Shown piece by piece: positions 1 through 7,951 of a stretch of 64,000 bases of DNA (its first letter is position 1; each line of letters starts with the position of its first letter). A model generated the notes under the pieces. It saw nothing but the letters and a program-made list of their open reading frames with translations. It ran no database searches and was not told where the DNA came from. The translations under genes were made by a program, and so were the position numbers. The stretch comes from JBDTNQ01 sp039933635 (lineage in GTDB: Bacteria > Acidobacteriota > Vicinamibacteria > Vicinamibacterales > SCN-69-37): contig JBDTNQ010000009.1 in assembly GCA_039933635.1 (NCBI GenBank), positions 1 to 64,000 of the forward strand. The letters are read 5' to 3'.

Positions 1-28
1 CCCTGGTCCCTGGTCCCTGGTCCCTGAA
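1..28. repeat. Short tandem heptamer repeat CCCTGGT
   Basis: Three exact copies of the 7-base unit CCCTGGT followed by a fourth, degenerate copy (CCCTGAA). It lies immediately beyond the stop codon of the M28 peptidase gene and may continue outside the window. No function is evident; it is one of several simple GC-rich repeats scattered through this window. Confidence 0.8.
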
Positions 29-29
29 C

Positions 30-998
30 TTATCGCTTGAGTCCGTTTTCCAAATCCGGCAGCGCGGCAAGGAGCACGTCGCCAACCGTCTGCAGACTGC
101 GTGCGCTGACGTGGTCGAGCGTGTCGTCCGGCGTGTGCCAGTACGGGTAGTCCAGATCGATCAGATCGACCGATGGGATGCCTGCGGCGATGAACGCCAG
201 GTGATCGTCTTCGATCGCCGTCGTCTGATCGGCGAACACGCGGCCGTACGCGAGCCCCTTCGCGGCGCGCCAGATGGCATCGGTCATCCACGTGGTCGAG
301 TTCGTGTCGCGGAGCAGACGCAGGTCGGCGTCGCCGATCATGTCGACGAGCACCATGCCCTTGATGGATGCGACGGCGTTGGCTTTCTTCGCGGCCTGGA
401 CGAAGTAGCGGCTGCCGTAGGTGTTGTCCGGTGAGCCGGGCCGTCCGCATTCATCCCATCCGGCGCAGAAGGCTTCCTCACCGTCGAGCCAGATGAGCTC
501 GTAGGTGTACTCGTGCGTCCGCGTCGCCAGCACGCGAGCCAGCTCGATGAGAAACGCGGCGCTCGAACCTCCGTCGTTCGCGCCGACGAATCGCTGGCCG
601 CGGAGCGGCTTGGTGTCGTAGTGGCCGGTGAACAGGAGCCGGTCGGGCCGGCGTCCGGCGAGCCGCACAATCAGGTTGACCATGTCGACGCCGCCCGCGG
701 GCGTTTGCGCCACGAACGGCTGTTCCTGCACGGTGAGGCCGAGCGCCGCAATTTGTCGGGTGATGTACGCGCGCGTCCGCCGAATCTCGGCCGATCCGGC
801 CGGGCGCGGACCAATCGCCACCATCGCCTTGAGGTGTTCGAAGGCGCGCGCGCCGTCGAAGGACGCCGTGGCGGGAGGCCGCGCTGGTGTCGTCTGCGCG
901 CGAAGGACGACTGGCGAGCCCGGCGTACGGGCGGACCACCCGGCGAGCGCGGCGGTGACGAGCACCGCCGCCACGAGTCGCGCGGTCCTAGCGGCCAT
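30..998 (-). CDS. Secreted M28-family peptidase / glutaminyl cyclase-like protein
   Basis: A 322-residue zinc-dependent M28 hydrolase close to the bacterial glutaminyl-peptide cyclotransferase (QC) subgroup, probably exported. Residues 8-20 are a hydrophobic signal segment. GHYDTK (125-130), GANDGGSS (139-146), LDGEEAF (171-177) and WHTPDD (287-292) carry the expected zinc ligands Asp142, Glu175 and His288. I chose the ATG at 998 because it directly precedes the signal peptide; an upstream ATG at 1076 would add 26 basic residues that block it. The start overlaps the end of the citrate synthase gene by 11 bases, so the two are probably co-transcribed. Aminopeptidase and cyclase activity cannot be separated from sequence alone. 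Confidence 0.85.
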   Translation of the reverse strand: MAARTARLVAAVLVTAALAGWSARTPGSPVVLRAQTTPARPPATASFDGARAFEHLKAMVAIGPRPAGSAEIRRTRAYITRQIAALGLTVQEQPFVAQTPAGGVDMVNLIVRLAGRRPDRLLFTGHYDTKPLRGQRFVGANDGGSSAAFLIELARVLATRTHEYTYELIWLDGEEAFCAGWDECGRPGSPDNTYGSRYFVQAAKKANAVASIKGMVLVDMIGDADLRLLRDTNSTTWMTDAIWRAAKGLAYGRVFADQTTAIEDDHLAFIAAGIPSVDLIDLDYPYWHTPDDTLDHVSARSLQTVGDVLLAALPDLENGLKR

Positions 999-2274
999 CC
1001 TTGGTGATCTCGACGTCGCGCTTTGCCGCACCGATGTAGATTTGCCGCGGCCGCGCGATCTTCTGCTCGGTGTCACGCATCAGCTCATCCCACTGCGCGA
1101 GCCAGCCGGCCGTGCGCGGAATGGCGAAGAGCACCGGGAACATCTCCACCGGGAAGCCCATCGCCTGGTAGATGAGACCCGAGTAGAAGTCGACGTTCGG
1201 GTACAGCTTCCGGCTGATGAAGTACTGATCCTCGAGCGCGATGCGTTCGAGCTCGAGCGCGATGTCGAGGAGCGGATTGCGTCCGGTGACCTGGAAGACC
1301 TCGTCGGCCGTCTTCTTGACGATCCGCGCGCGGGGGTCGTAGGACTTGTAGACGCGGTGACCGAAGCCCATCAACCGGCCCTCGCCCTTCTTCACCTTGG
1401 CGATGAATTCGGGGATGTGGCTCACCGAACCGATCTCCTGGAGCATGCGGAGCACGGCTTCGTTCGCGCCGCCGTGCAGCGGGCCATAGAGCGCCGCTGC
1501 CGCGCCCGCGAGCGCCGAGTATGGGTCGGCGTGCGAGCTGCCGATGCCGCGCATCGCGTTGGTGCTGCAGTTCTGTTCGTGGTCGGCGTGCAGGATGAAG
1601 AGCACGTCCAGCGCGCGCTCGAGCACCGGGTCCGGTTTGTAGGGCTTCGAGCCCTTGCGGAAGAGCATTTGCAGGAAGTTGCCGGTGTAGGTCAGGTCGT
1701 TGTCCGGCGCGATGAGCGGCAGGCCCGCGTGGTGGCGGTACGCCCACGCGCCCACGATCGGGACCTGCGCGATCAGGCGGCGGATCTGACGGAGGCGATC
1801 GCCGACGTTCTCGACGTGCTTGGCGTCGGGATAGTAGGTCGAGAGGCCCCCGACGAGCGAGAGGAACACGCCCATCGAGTGCGCGTCGCGCTGGAAGCCG
1901 TCCAGGAAGTGCTTGGCCGTTTCGGGCAGTGGCGGCTGGGCGGCCAGCTGCTGCGTCCAGACCTCGTGCTCGGCGCCGGTCGGCAGTTCGCCATTGAGCA
2001 GGAGATAGGCGACGTCCAGGAACGTGCTGCGTTCGGCCAGCTGTTCGATGGGGTAACCGCGATACTCCAGGATGCCCTGATCCCCGTCGATGAACGTGAT
2101 GCGGCTGCGGCAGGACGCCGTGTTCTGAAAGGCCGGATCGTAGGTCATCAGTCCGAAGTCATCGGCGGACGCCCGAATCTGGCGGAGGTCCATGGCCTTG
2201 ATGGCCCCCTGTTCGATGGCGATCTCGTACGTCTTACCGGTGCGGTTGTCAGTGATTGTCAGAGTGTCGGCCAT
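988..2274 (-). CDS. gltA: Citrate synthase (type II)
   Basis: Condenses oxaloacetate and acetyl-CoA to citrate, the entry step of the TCA cycle, in the cytoplasm. The 428-residue length fits the hexameric, NADH-sensitive bacterial type. The catalytic residues sit where expected: His267 in GPLHGGA, His306 in GFGHRVYK and Asp362 in PNVDFYSG. LHADHEQN (228-235) is also typical. The N-terminal domain of about 50 residues (beta-rich, with TITDNRTGKTYE) is the usual type II feature. It is the first gene of a short minus-strand group with the M28 peptidase. The yacG-like gene lies 33 bases upstream in the same direction, so the three may form one operon. Confidence 0.97.
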   Translation of the reverse strand: MADTLTITDNRTGKTYEIAIEQGAIKAMDLRQIRASADDFGLMTYDPAFQNTASCRSRITFIDGDQGILEYRGYPIEQLAERSTFLDVAYLLLNGELPTGAEHEVWTQQLAAQPPLPETAKHFLDGFQRDAHSMGVFLSLVGGLSTYYPDAKHVENVGDRLRQIRRLIAQVPIVGAWAYRHHAGLPLIAPDNDLTYTGNFLQMLFRKGSKPYKPDPVLERALDVLFILHADHEQNCSTNAMRGIGSSHADPYSALAGAAAALYGPLHGGANEAVLRMLQEIGSVSHIPEFIAKVKKGEGRLMGFGHRVYKSYDPRARIVKKTADEVFQVTGRNPLLDIALELERIALEDQYFISRKLYPNVDFYSGLIYQAMGFPVEMFPVLFAIPRTAGWLAQWDELMRDTEQKIARPRQIYIGAAKRDVEITKDGR

Positions 2275-2307
2275 ACATCACGACGGCACGCGGCCGTCAT
2301 CCCTGGA

Positions 2308-2502
2308 CTACGAGTGCTGCCCGTCCGCACCGTCGGGGTCGTCCTCATCCGCGTCGGTCGAACTTGGGGTGACGGGGACTCGGTACTCCCCCGACAACCA
2401 TCGCCCCAGGTCCGCCATCTTGCAGCGCTTGCTGCAGAAGGGCGGCCACTGAGGATCCACCGGCCGCTCGCGACAGTACACGCACAATGCCGGTGCAGGC
2501 AT
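2308..2502 (-). CDS. yacG: YacG-type zinc protein, DNA gyrase inhibitor family
   Basis: A 64-residue protein with the YacG zinc-ribbon signature: Cys7-x2-Cys10, then Cys23-x3-Cys27 in PPFCSKRCK, followed by the diagnostic MADLGRW motif. In Escherichia coli YacG binds GyrB and inhibits gyrase; that role here is by family only. The acidic tail from about residue 46 (DADEDDPDGADG) is also usual for the family. It lies 33 bases upstream of gltA on the same strand, which is not its usual neighbourhood (coaE and the pilus genes), so no functional link is implied. Confidence 0.85.
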   Translation of the reverse strand: MPAPALCVYCRERPVDPQWPPFCSKRCKMADLGRWLSGEYRVPVTPSSTDADEDDPDGADGQHS

Positions 2503-2519
2503 CGCAGCATTATGACAAA

Positions 2520-2571
2520 GGTTCAGGGTTCTGCGGTTCCGAGGTTCCGGGTTCGGTGCCCGGTTCTACGT
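2520..2571. repeat. GGTTCC-rich dispersed repeat, left arm
   Basis: A run of GGTTC-type units (GGTTCAGGGTTC, then GGTTCCGAGGTTCCGGGTTC). Its first 12 bases are the exact inverse of 2710-2721, so this arm and the one at 2695-2724 enclose about 120 bases as a large inverted repeat between yacG and phoU. GGTTCCGAGGTTCCGG reappears at 18630-18645, inside the ImuB gene. Confidence 0.75.
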
Positions 2572-2694
2572 TCTGCGCTCTCAACGCGGCGCGCGAGCAC
2601 ACCGCTGGGCGAATGTGGTCAATCCTCTCGCAGGACGGGATCGTGCGGGCCGAGTCCGAAGGGCATCGCGGTCGCGAGGCGCCGCAATATCGGT

Positions 2695-2724
2695 GGAACC
2701 CGGAACCGGGAACCCTGAACCTCG
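2695..2724. repeat. GGTTCC-rich dispersed repeat, right (inverted) arm
   Basis: The units GGAACCCGGAACCGGG and GAACCCTGAACC are the inverted counterpart of the arm at 2520-2571. The repeat ends exactly at the base before the phoU stop codon. The pair could form a long hairpin at the 3' end of phoU. No open reading frame in the enclosed segment looks real. Confidence 0.75.
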
Positions 2725-3399
2725 TTACCGATGCTCTTCCTGATGATGCCGCACGTCTCTCGCGGACACCATGAAGATCACGTCCTCGGCGACGTTCGTG
2801 GCGTGGTCGCCGATCCGCTCGAGATGGCGGGAAATGAGCACGAGATCCAGGCCGGGCTCGATCGTGGCCGGGTCGCGCAGCATGTGGTTCAGCAGGTCGC
2901 GGAAGACCTGCGTCTTCAGGGCGTCCAGTTCGTCGTCGCGATCGAGCACGGCTTGGGCGAGGACCGTGTCGCGGCGCACGAACGCGTCGAGCGCGTCACG
3001 CAACATGCCCTGGGCGATGACGGCCATGCGGGGAATATCGATGAGCTCCTTGACGCTCGGGTGTTGCAGGTAGCGGCCCACCGCCTCGGCGATATTGATC
3101 GCCAGATCACCCACGCGTTCGAGGTCGGTGTTGATCTTTTCCGCGGCCACAATCGCTCGAAGGTCAACGGCCATCGGCTGGTGCAGTGCGAGAAGTTTGA
3201 AGCACCGGTCGTCGATCTCGATATGGAGGCGGTTGATGGCCTCGTCGCTGACGAGCACCCGCTCGACCGTGGCGTAGTCCCGGTCGACCAGCGCTCGCAC
3301 CGCCGACCGGACACGGTCCTCGGCGAGTCCGCCCATCTCGAGCAGACGCGTTTTCAAGAGTTCGAGCTCTTCCTGGAAGTGTGGGATGTGACGGTCCAT
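2725..3399 (-). CDS. phoU: Phosphate signalling regulator PhoU
   Basis: A cytoplasmic regulator that links the Pst transporter to the PhoR kinase and represses the Pho response when phosphate is plentiful. At 224 residues it has the standard size and the tandem three-helix-bundle repeat. The metal-binding E/DxxxD signatures occur twice: LERVGDLAINIAE (93-105) and LERIGDHATNVAE (193-205), so both bundles are intact. It follows pstB on the same strand with a 77-base gap, the usual pstB-phoU order. The gap is A-rich on the plus strand (CCAAAGGCCAAAAC) and shows no clear promoter. The gene ends against a GGTTCC-type repeat arm. Confidence 0.96.
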   Translation of the reverse strand: MDRHIPHFQEELELLKTRLLEMGGLAEDRVRSAVRALVDRDYATVERVLVSDEAINRLHIEIDDRCFKLLALHQPMAVDLRAIVAAEKINTDLERVGDLAINIAEAVGRYLQHPSVKELIDIPRMAVIAQGMLRDALDAFVRRDTVLAQAVLDRDDELDALKTQVFRDLLNHMLRDPATIEPGLDLVLISRHLERIGDHATNVAEDVIFMVSARDVRHHQEEHR

Positions 3400-3476
3400 G
3401 GTGTGCAGAGACTCGATAACTCAAAACAGACAAGCCAAAGGCCAAAACAAGAGATACGCGAACTATGGCACGCCGC

Positions 3477-4313
3477 TCAGCCGAATCGACCAGTCACGTA
3501 GTCCTCGGTTAACTTTTCGCGCGGATTCGTGAAGAGCGCGGCCGTCGGGCCCGCCTCGATCAGACGGCCCAGCCAGAAGAAGGCCGTCACGTCGGACACG
3601 CGCGCGGCCTGCTGCATGCTGTGCGTCACGATGACGATCGTGTAGTCGCGCTTGAGCTCATAGATGAGTTCCTCGATGCGCTGCGTCGCGATCGGGTCGA
3701 GCGCCGACGCGGGTTCGTCCATCAGCAGCACTTCGGGCCGGATCGCCAGCGCCCGCGCGATGCAGAGTCGTTGCTGCTGACCGCCCGAGAGCGCCAGCGC
3801 GGAATCATGTAAACGATCCTTGACCTCGGTCCACAGCGCCGCGGCCTGCAGACTGGCTTCGACCTGCCCTTCGAGGTCCCGCCGGCTCGACGCCATGCCG
3901 TTCAGGCGCAGGCCGTAGGCGACGTTCTCGAAGATCGACTTGGGAAAGGGATTGGATTTCTGGAACACCATTCCCACTCGCCGGCGGAGGCTCACGACGT
4001 CCGTGCCGGGCGCGTAGATGTTCTGCCCGTCGATCTCGATCTTGCCCTCGACGCGTGTGCCAGGGACGATGTCGTTCATCCGGTTGAGCGTCCGGATGAA
4101 GGTGCTCTTGCCGCAGCCGGATGGTCCGATCAGCGCCGTCACCAGATTGGTGCGAATGTCGAGGGAAATTGCGTCGAGGGCGCGCGTCTTCCCGTAGAAG
4201 AAGTTGAGCGCCTCGGACCGCACCTTGACGGGCGTCACGGGCGCGGGCTCGACGCTGGGCGGTGAGGAGGAGGCCAATCCGGTATCCCTCGGCAGTGTCA
4301 GCGGCGCGATCAT
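3477..4313 (-). CDS. pstB: Phosphate ABC transporter ATP-binding protein PstB
   Basis: The ATPase of the high-affinity phosphate importer PstSCAB. Visible motifs are Walker A GPSGCGKS (63-70), Q-loop Gln118, signature LSGGQ (176-180), Walker B LLMDE (196-200) and switch His231. The 278 residues include a proline-rich extension of about 30 residues before the canonical ABC domain. I kept the ATG at 4313, but it lacks a clear ribosome site, so a leaderless message or an internal GTG start is possible. pstS, pstC and pstA are not upstream; a divergent coiled-coil gene is there instead. The upstream region carries 11-base-phased GTTAC-like units (4339-4376) that could be a Pho box. Confidence 0.96.
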   Translation of the reverse strand: MIAPLTLPRDTGLASSSPPSVEPAPVTPVKVRSEALNFFYGKTRALDAISLDIRTNLVTALIGPSGCGKSTFIRTLNRMNDIVPGTRVEGKIEIDGQNIYAPGTDVVSLRRRVGMVFQKSNPFPKSIFENVAYGLRLNGMASSRRDLEGQVEASLQAAALWTEVKDRLHDSALALSGGQQQRLCIARALAIRPEVLLMDEPASALDPIATQRIEELIYELKRDYTIVIVTHSMQQAARVSDVTAFFWLGRLIEAGPTAALFTNPREKLTEDYVTGRFG

Positions 4314-4338
4314 CAGACCACGATTCTGCCAACCTGCA

Positions 4339-4376
4339 ATTACGGAGCAGTTTCGGAGATGTAAATTCGGGGTAAC
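4339..4376 (-). promoter_or_regulatory. Candidate Pho-box array upstream of pstB
   Basis: Read on the minus strand, the pentamers GTTAC, TTTAC, GAAAC and GTAAT start at exact 11-base intervals (4376, 4365, 4354, 4343). PhoB-family regulators bind direct repeats of 11-base period. A possible -10 (CAGAAT) follows about 10 bases later, close to the pstB start. The pattern is visible; its function is inferred. Confidence 0.4.
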
Positions 4377-4462
4377 ACGCCAGGGATCTGGTTGGATTGG
4401 GCGGGAACCGACCTGTGCAATAGCGGACGGCGCGCCGTTGCGTTTCGGGCCACGATCGCATC

Positions 4463-4900
4463 ATGACTGCCGACGACCGCCGAGCCGGGCCCCAAGACGG
4501 GTCCCCGGAGTCCAACCGCGAACATGCCGAGGAGCAGCGCGTGACGGCAGAACATACCCGTACGAACGCCGAGCAAGGGCGTGACGTCACCGAAGAGCGT
4601 CGCCAGGAGGCCGAGGCTCGCCGCATCGAGGCGGAGCAGTTGCGGCGCCTGGCCGAAGACATGCGCGAGGTGCGCGACCAGCATCGGGAGGCGTTGGAAC
4701 AGGTGCGCCAGGAGCGCGAGGCGCTGCGGCGCGTGGCCGAGGACGCGCGCAAGGCCGCGGAAGGCGCGCGTCACGCGACGGTGGATGCCGTCCGGGCCAC
4801 CGCCGATTCCCTCACCGCGACCGTGGGGCACATGCACGCCGTCGAGGAGATGCGCCGGCAGCTTCGCGCCATCCAGGACGGCCGCGTGGACGAGAGCTAG
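4463..4900 (+). CDS. Highly charged coiled-coil protein, function unknown
   Basis: I do not recognise the family. The 145-residue product is almost entirely Arg/Glu/Ala-rich heptads (roughly residues 18-105, such as RRQEAEARRIEAEQLRRL), predicting one long alpha-helical coiled coil. It has no signal peptide, membrane segment or cysteine. It is transcribed away from pstB and ends tail to tail with the Ppx gene: the four bases CTAG (4897-4900) contain both stop codons. A weak promoter TTGGAT-18-TGCAAT (4392-4421) precedes it. Codon use matches the neighbours. A scaffolding or structural role is possible but unsupported. Confidence 0.65.
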   Translation: MTADDRRAGPQDGSPESNREHAEEQRVTAEHTRTNAEQGRDVTEERRQEAEARRIEAEQLRRLAEDMREVRDQHREALEQVRQEREALRRVAEDARKAAEGARHATVDAVRATADSLTATVGHMHAVEEMRRQLRAIQDGRVDES

Positions 4901-6474
4901 AGGCGTGCTGCCCTGCGCGTCGGCGTCTTCGCCTTCGACGCGCGGCTCCTCGGCTTGAGTTCGAACAGGATCGCGGTTTCGAGCAGGTCTGACAACGCGG
5001 CGGCGTGACGGGCGGCCGCCCACAGTTCCAGGTCCGCGTTCCCCTTGGCCGCCATCCTGAAGGTCAGGCGATCGCGGCCGGCTCGCGCGCTGAGCCGGCC
5101 CACAACTTCCGTGTGGCTGCGGTCGAGCCCTTCCGCGAGGCGCACCATGGCAGCGAGCAGGCGCACCACCCTTCGGGCCTCGACGCCGAGCGCCGTGAAC
5201 TCCGCATGGGACTTCTTCGGCGTGGCTTGACGATGGTAGCGGGCGACAAGCGCGATGATCTCGATTTCCTCCGGTTCAAACCCGCGCAATCCACCGTGGC
5301 GAATCAGGTAGTACGAGTGCTTGTGATGGCGCTCGTAGCTGATGTGCGTACCGATGTCGTGGAGGAGTGCGCCGTATTCGAGCCACTCGCGTTCGCGGGC
5401 ACCCAGATGGTGGCGCGCTCGGGTGGCGTCGAAAATCTCGAGCGCCAGCCGGGCCACCTGCTGGGCGTGCGAGGCCAGGAAGTTGCAGCGCTCGCCGAGT
5501 TCGATGACGCTGCGCCGCCGCACGTCGGGGTAGCGGTCCACTGTGCGGATGTGCTGCTGGTTCTGCCGGATGTAGTCGAGCACCAGCCCTTCGCGCAGCG
5601 CGAAATCACAGAGCGTCAAATCTTCGGCGCCGAGTCCCTCGAGCAGGGTGTCGAGCAGCACCGCGCCGGCCGGCGCGAGGTCCGCGCGCTTGGGATCGAG
5701 GTCGGGCAGCTTCAGCCGCTGCTGCAGCGACAACGCCGTGAGCCGTTTACGTAACCGATGGAGTGCCCGCGCGCTCACGCGGACATGGCGCAGATCTTCG
5801 CCAATCTGCTGGCCGGCCGCCATCCCGCCCAGCGACTGAATCGTGCCGGACGTGCCGATGACGCGATCCACCCGGCGGCGGCTCAGGAGTTGAAGATAGC
5901 CGCCGAGTTCCTGACCGATGTGCCGCACCATGCGCCGCTCGTCCCGGCCGGACAGCGGGTCTGACTGCCCGAATCGCTCAGTGAGGCGAATGACGCCAAT
6001 CTTGAAACTCTTGCCCAGCAGTACGCGCTCCGACGTGCCCAGTGTGATTTCGGTGCTCCCGCCCCCAATGTCGACGACGATGCTCGGGCGCTTCCCGACG
6101 TTGATGGCGTAACAGGCCGCCAGGTGGATGAGTCGGGCTTCCTCGGTGCCGGAGATGACACGCACGCGCAGCCCGAGCTCGCGCTGGACGCGACCGACGA
6201 AATCCGCGCCGTTTTCGGCTTCACGCACGGCGCTCGTCGCTGCGGCAACAACTTCGTCGACGCTCTGCGCGGCTGCAATACGCAGGAATTTTGATAACGT
6301 GAGGACAGCCGCGTCCATGCTGCTGTCAGCCAGGCGCCGGCCGTCGAGACCGCCCATGCCGAGCCGCACCATGTCCTTTTCGCGATCGATGACCTCAAAG
6401 GACAAGTCCGGCCGGACGCGGCACACCATCATGTGCAGCGAGTTGGTGCCGATGTCGATGGCCGCGATACGCAT
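4897..6474 (-). CDS. ppx: Ppx/GppA-family exopolyphosphatase / pppGpp phosphatase with HD domain
   Basis: Hydrolyses the terminal phosphate of polyphosphate and/or pppGpp; which substrate dominates cannot be told. The ASKHA fold shows DIGTNS (7-12), catalytic Glu in SGTEEARL (109-116) and DIGGGSTE (135-142). The C-terminal half is an HD-type domain with LLHDIG (370-375), as in long Ppx enzymes. I start at the ATG at 6474 (MRIAAIDIGTNS); the reading frame stays open upstream to 7302, but that extension runs antisense to the CHAD gene and has no homology I can see. Product 525 residues. It is divergent from the CHAD gene with only 24 bases between start codons. Confidence 0.93.
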   Translation of the reverse strand: MRIAAIDIGTNSLHMMVCRVRPDLSFEVIDREKDMVRLGMGGLDGRRLADSSMDAAVLTLSKFLRIAAAQSVDEVVAAATSAVREAENGADFVGRVQRELGLRVRVISGTEEARLIHLAACYAINVGKRPSIVVDIGGGSTEITLGTSERVLLGKSFKIGVIRLTERFGQSDPLSGRDERRMVRHIGQELGGYLQLLSRRRVDRVIGTSGTIQSLGGMAAGQQIGEDLRHVRVSARALHRLRKRLTALSLQQRLKLPDLDPKRADLAPAGAVLLDTLLEGLGAEDLTLCDFALREGLVLDYIRQNQQHIRTVDRYPDVRRRSVIELGERCNFLASHAQQVARLALEIFDATRARHHLGAREREWLEYGALLHDIGTHISYERHHKHSYYLIRHGGLRGFEPEEIEIIALVARYHRQATPKKSHAEFTALGVEARRVVRLLAAMVRLAEGLDRSHTEVVGRLSARAGRDRLTFRMAAKGNADLELWAAARHAAALSDLLETAILFELKPRSRASKAKTPTRRAARL

Positions 6475-6498
6475 GAAAAGGAACGGAACCGCCGCGTG

Positions 6499-7443
6499 AT
6501 GGCAAATGGTACCACGCGCGCCGCGACCGCGGTCGCCGATGCCGTCGCCGTGCAGGGCGCGCGGCTGCTCGACGCCTGGCCCGCCGCGCTCGACGGTGAC
6601 GCAGAAGCTCTGCGTCGCGTCCGCATCGCCACGCGTCGGCTTCGTGCCATGCTGCCGTTGGTGGCGGAGGCGACCGACGGGGCCGCCACGGGACGTGTCA
6701 GACGCGACCTCAAACGCGTCGGGCGCGCGCTTGGCCCCTCGCGGGAATTGCTCGTCTCGCGCGAGGACCTTGCCCGCGCGGCGCGCGACCACGCGTGGCA
6801 TGGGGGCGACGTCGCCGTGGCCGAGCGCTGGCTCGATCGCCGCATCGCCCGGGCGGATCGCGCGCGTCGACGTAAGCTGCGACGCCTCGAGATCAGGGCA
6901 CTGGCTGGTCGGTTGGGGACCGCGACGCTCGCCGCGACGAGTGCGGCCCCCTCCGTGTCCTGGACGCGGCTGGTCGCGGACATGCTGGCGCGACGCACGT
7001 CGCGCGCCGTCGAGGCCCGCGACGCGTGCGGCACGCTCTACGAGCCCGAACATCTGCACGCGCTCCGCATCGCCCTGAAGAAGTTGCGGTACACCGTCGA
7101 GCTCGTCGGCGTCGCCACCGATGCGCGCAGCGGTCCGCTGACCGCCGCCCTCAAGCAGGTTCAGGGACGGTACGGGCAGTTGCACGATCGCCAGGTCCTG
7201 CTCGCCGAAATGCGAAAGGCCGCCTCGGCCGGCAAGACCAGCACGGCGCCATCGTGCGCCAGGCTGGTGGACGACCTCGAGGCCGATTGCCGGCGCTGGC
7301 ATGGCGATGCGATGACCGCCATCTCTGAAGTTGATGACTGTGTCGCCGGAGCGACGTGGTTGTCACGCGTGCTCGTGACGCCGCGCCACGCGCCCGCTCG
7401 CGCGCGCCTCGCGGCTCCCGCGCGCCGACGTCGCACGGGTTGA
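6499..7443 (+). CDS. CHAD-domain protein (polyphosphate-associated)
   Basis: CHAD domains are histidine-rich alpha-helical bundles that bind polyphosphate and often occur beside ppx, ppk or CYTH genes. The 314-residue product has the two diagnostic half-motifs: VRIATRRLRAMLPL (about residues 42-55) and LHALRIALKKLRYTVEL (about 186-202), both with the basic Arg/Lys face. The C-terminus is a strongly basic tail (PARARLAAPARRRR). I chose the ATG at 6499; a GTG directly before it and an ATG at 6433 inside the Ppx gene are alternatives. It is divergent from ppx and leads sixA by 4 bases, so CHAD and SixA are very probably co-transcribed. Confidence 0.88.
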   Translation: MANGTTRAATAVADAVAVQGARLLDAWPAALDGDAEALRRVRIATRRLRAMLPLVAEATDGAATGRVRRDLKRVGRALGPSRELLVSREDLARAARDHAWHGGDVAVAERWLDRRIARADRARRRKLRRLEIRALAGRLGTATLAATSAAPSVSWTRLVADMLARRTSRAVEARDACGTLYEPEHLHALRIALKKLRYTVELVGVATDARSGPLTAALKQVQGRYGQLHDRQVLLAEMRKAASAGKTSTAPSCARLVDDLEADCRRWHGDAMTAISEVDDCVAGATWLSRVLVTPRHAPARARLAAPARRRRTG

Positions 7444-7447
7444 GGCG

Positions 7448-7951
7448 ATGGCGGCCTCCCCTCGTCGCCTTTATTTGATTCGTCACGCGATTGCCGCCGA
7501 GCGCGGCCCCGATTGGCCCGACGATGGTCAGCGCCCGTTGACCAAGCGCGGCGCGCAACGCATGGCGCAGGTCATGAATGGGTTCGCGCGGCTCGGCGAG
7601 TCGATCGACCTCATCCTGACGAGCCCGCTCACCCGCGCCGTCCAAACCGCGGCGATCGTCGCCGATGCTCTCGGCCGCCGCCCGCCGGTGCGCGTGCTTC
7701 CGGCCCTTGCGCCTGGCTTTGAGACATCGCGCGCGGCCGCCGCGATGGCCACCGCCGCACGCACCGCGCACCACGTCGCGCTTGTGGGCCACGAACCCGA
7801 TTTGGGACAGCTCGCCGCGTGGCTCATCGGGGCGCGAGAGCCGCTGCCGTTCAAGAAGGGCGGCATCTGCCGGATCGATGCGACGCGGTGGCCGCCAGGC
7901 CAGAGCAACCAACTCGTGTGGTTGGCGACGCCGAAGATGCTGAGGCGCTAA
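7448..7951 (+). CDS. sixA: SixA-type histidine phosphatase
   Basis: A 167-residue branch-2 histidine phosphatase. The catalytic RHG-type motif is LIRHAIA with His13; TSPLTRAVQTA (about 58-68) and GHEPDLGQLA supply the remaining phosphate-pocket Arg and second His. SixA dephosphorylates phosphohistidine on HPt domains or on the nitrogen PTS protein NPr in Escherichia coli; the target here is unknown. It starts 4 bases after the CHAD gene, a pairing often seen and consistent with a phosphate-linked role. It is convergent with glgC and the two stops share CTAA (7948-7951), leaving no space for a terminator. Confidence 0.88.
   Translation: MAASPRRLYLIRHAIAAERGPDWPDDGQRPLTKRGAQRMAQVMNGFARLGESIDLILTSPLTRAVQTAAIVADALGRRPPVRVLPALAPGFETSRAAAAMATAARTAHHVALVGHEPDLGQLAAWLIGAREPLPFKKGGICRIDATRWPPGQSNQLVWLATPKMLRR

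Noticed and set aside
628..2718. A 696-codon plus-strand open frame
   Set aside because: It is antisense to the M28 peptidase, gltA and yacG. High GC produces long stop-free frames opposite real genes; composition is Arg/Val-rich with no domain.
6475..7302. Upstream extension of the Ppx frame to 7302
   Set aside because: The extension lies antisense to the CHAD gene and precedes the canonical MRIAAIDIGTNS start, which fits the family exactly.
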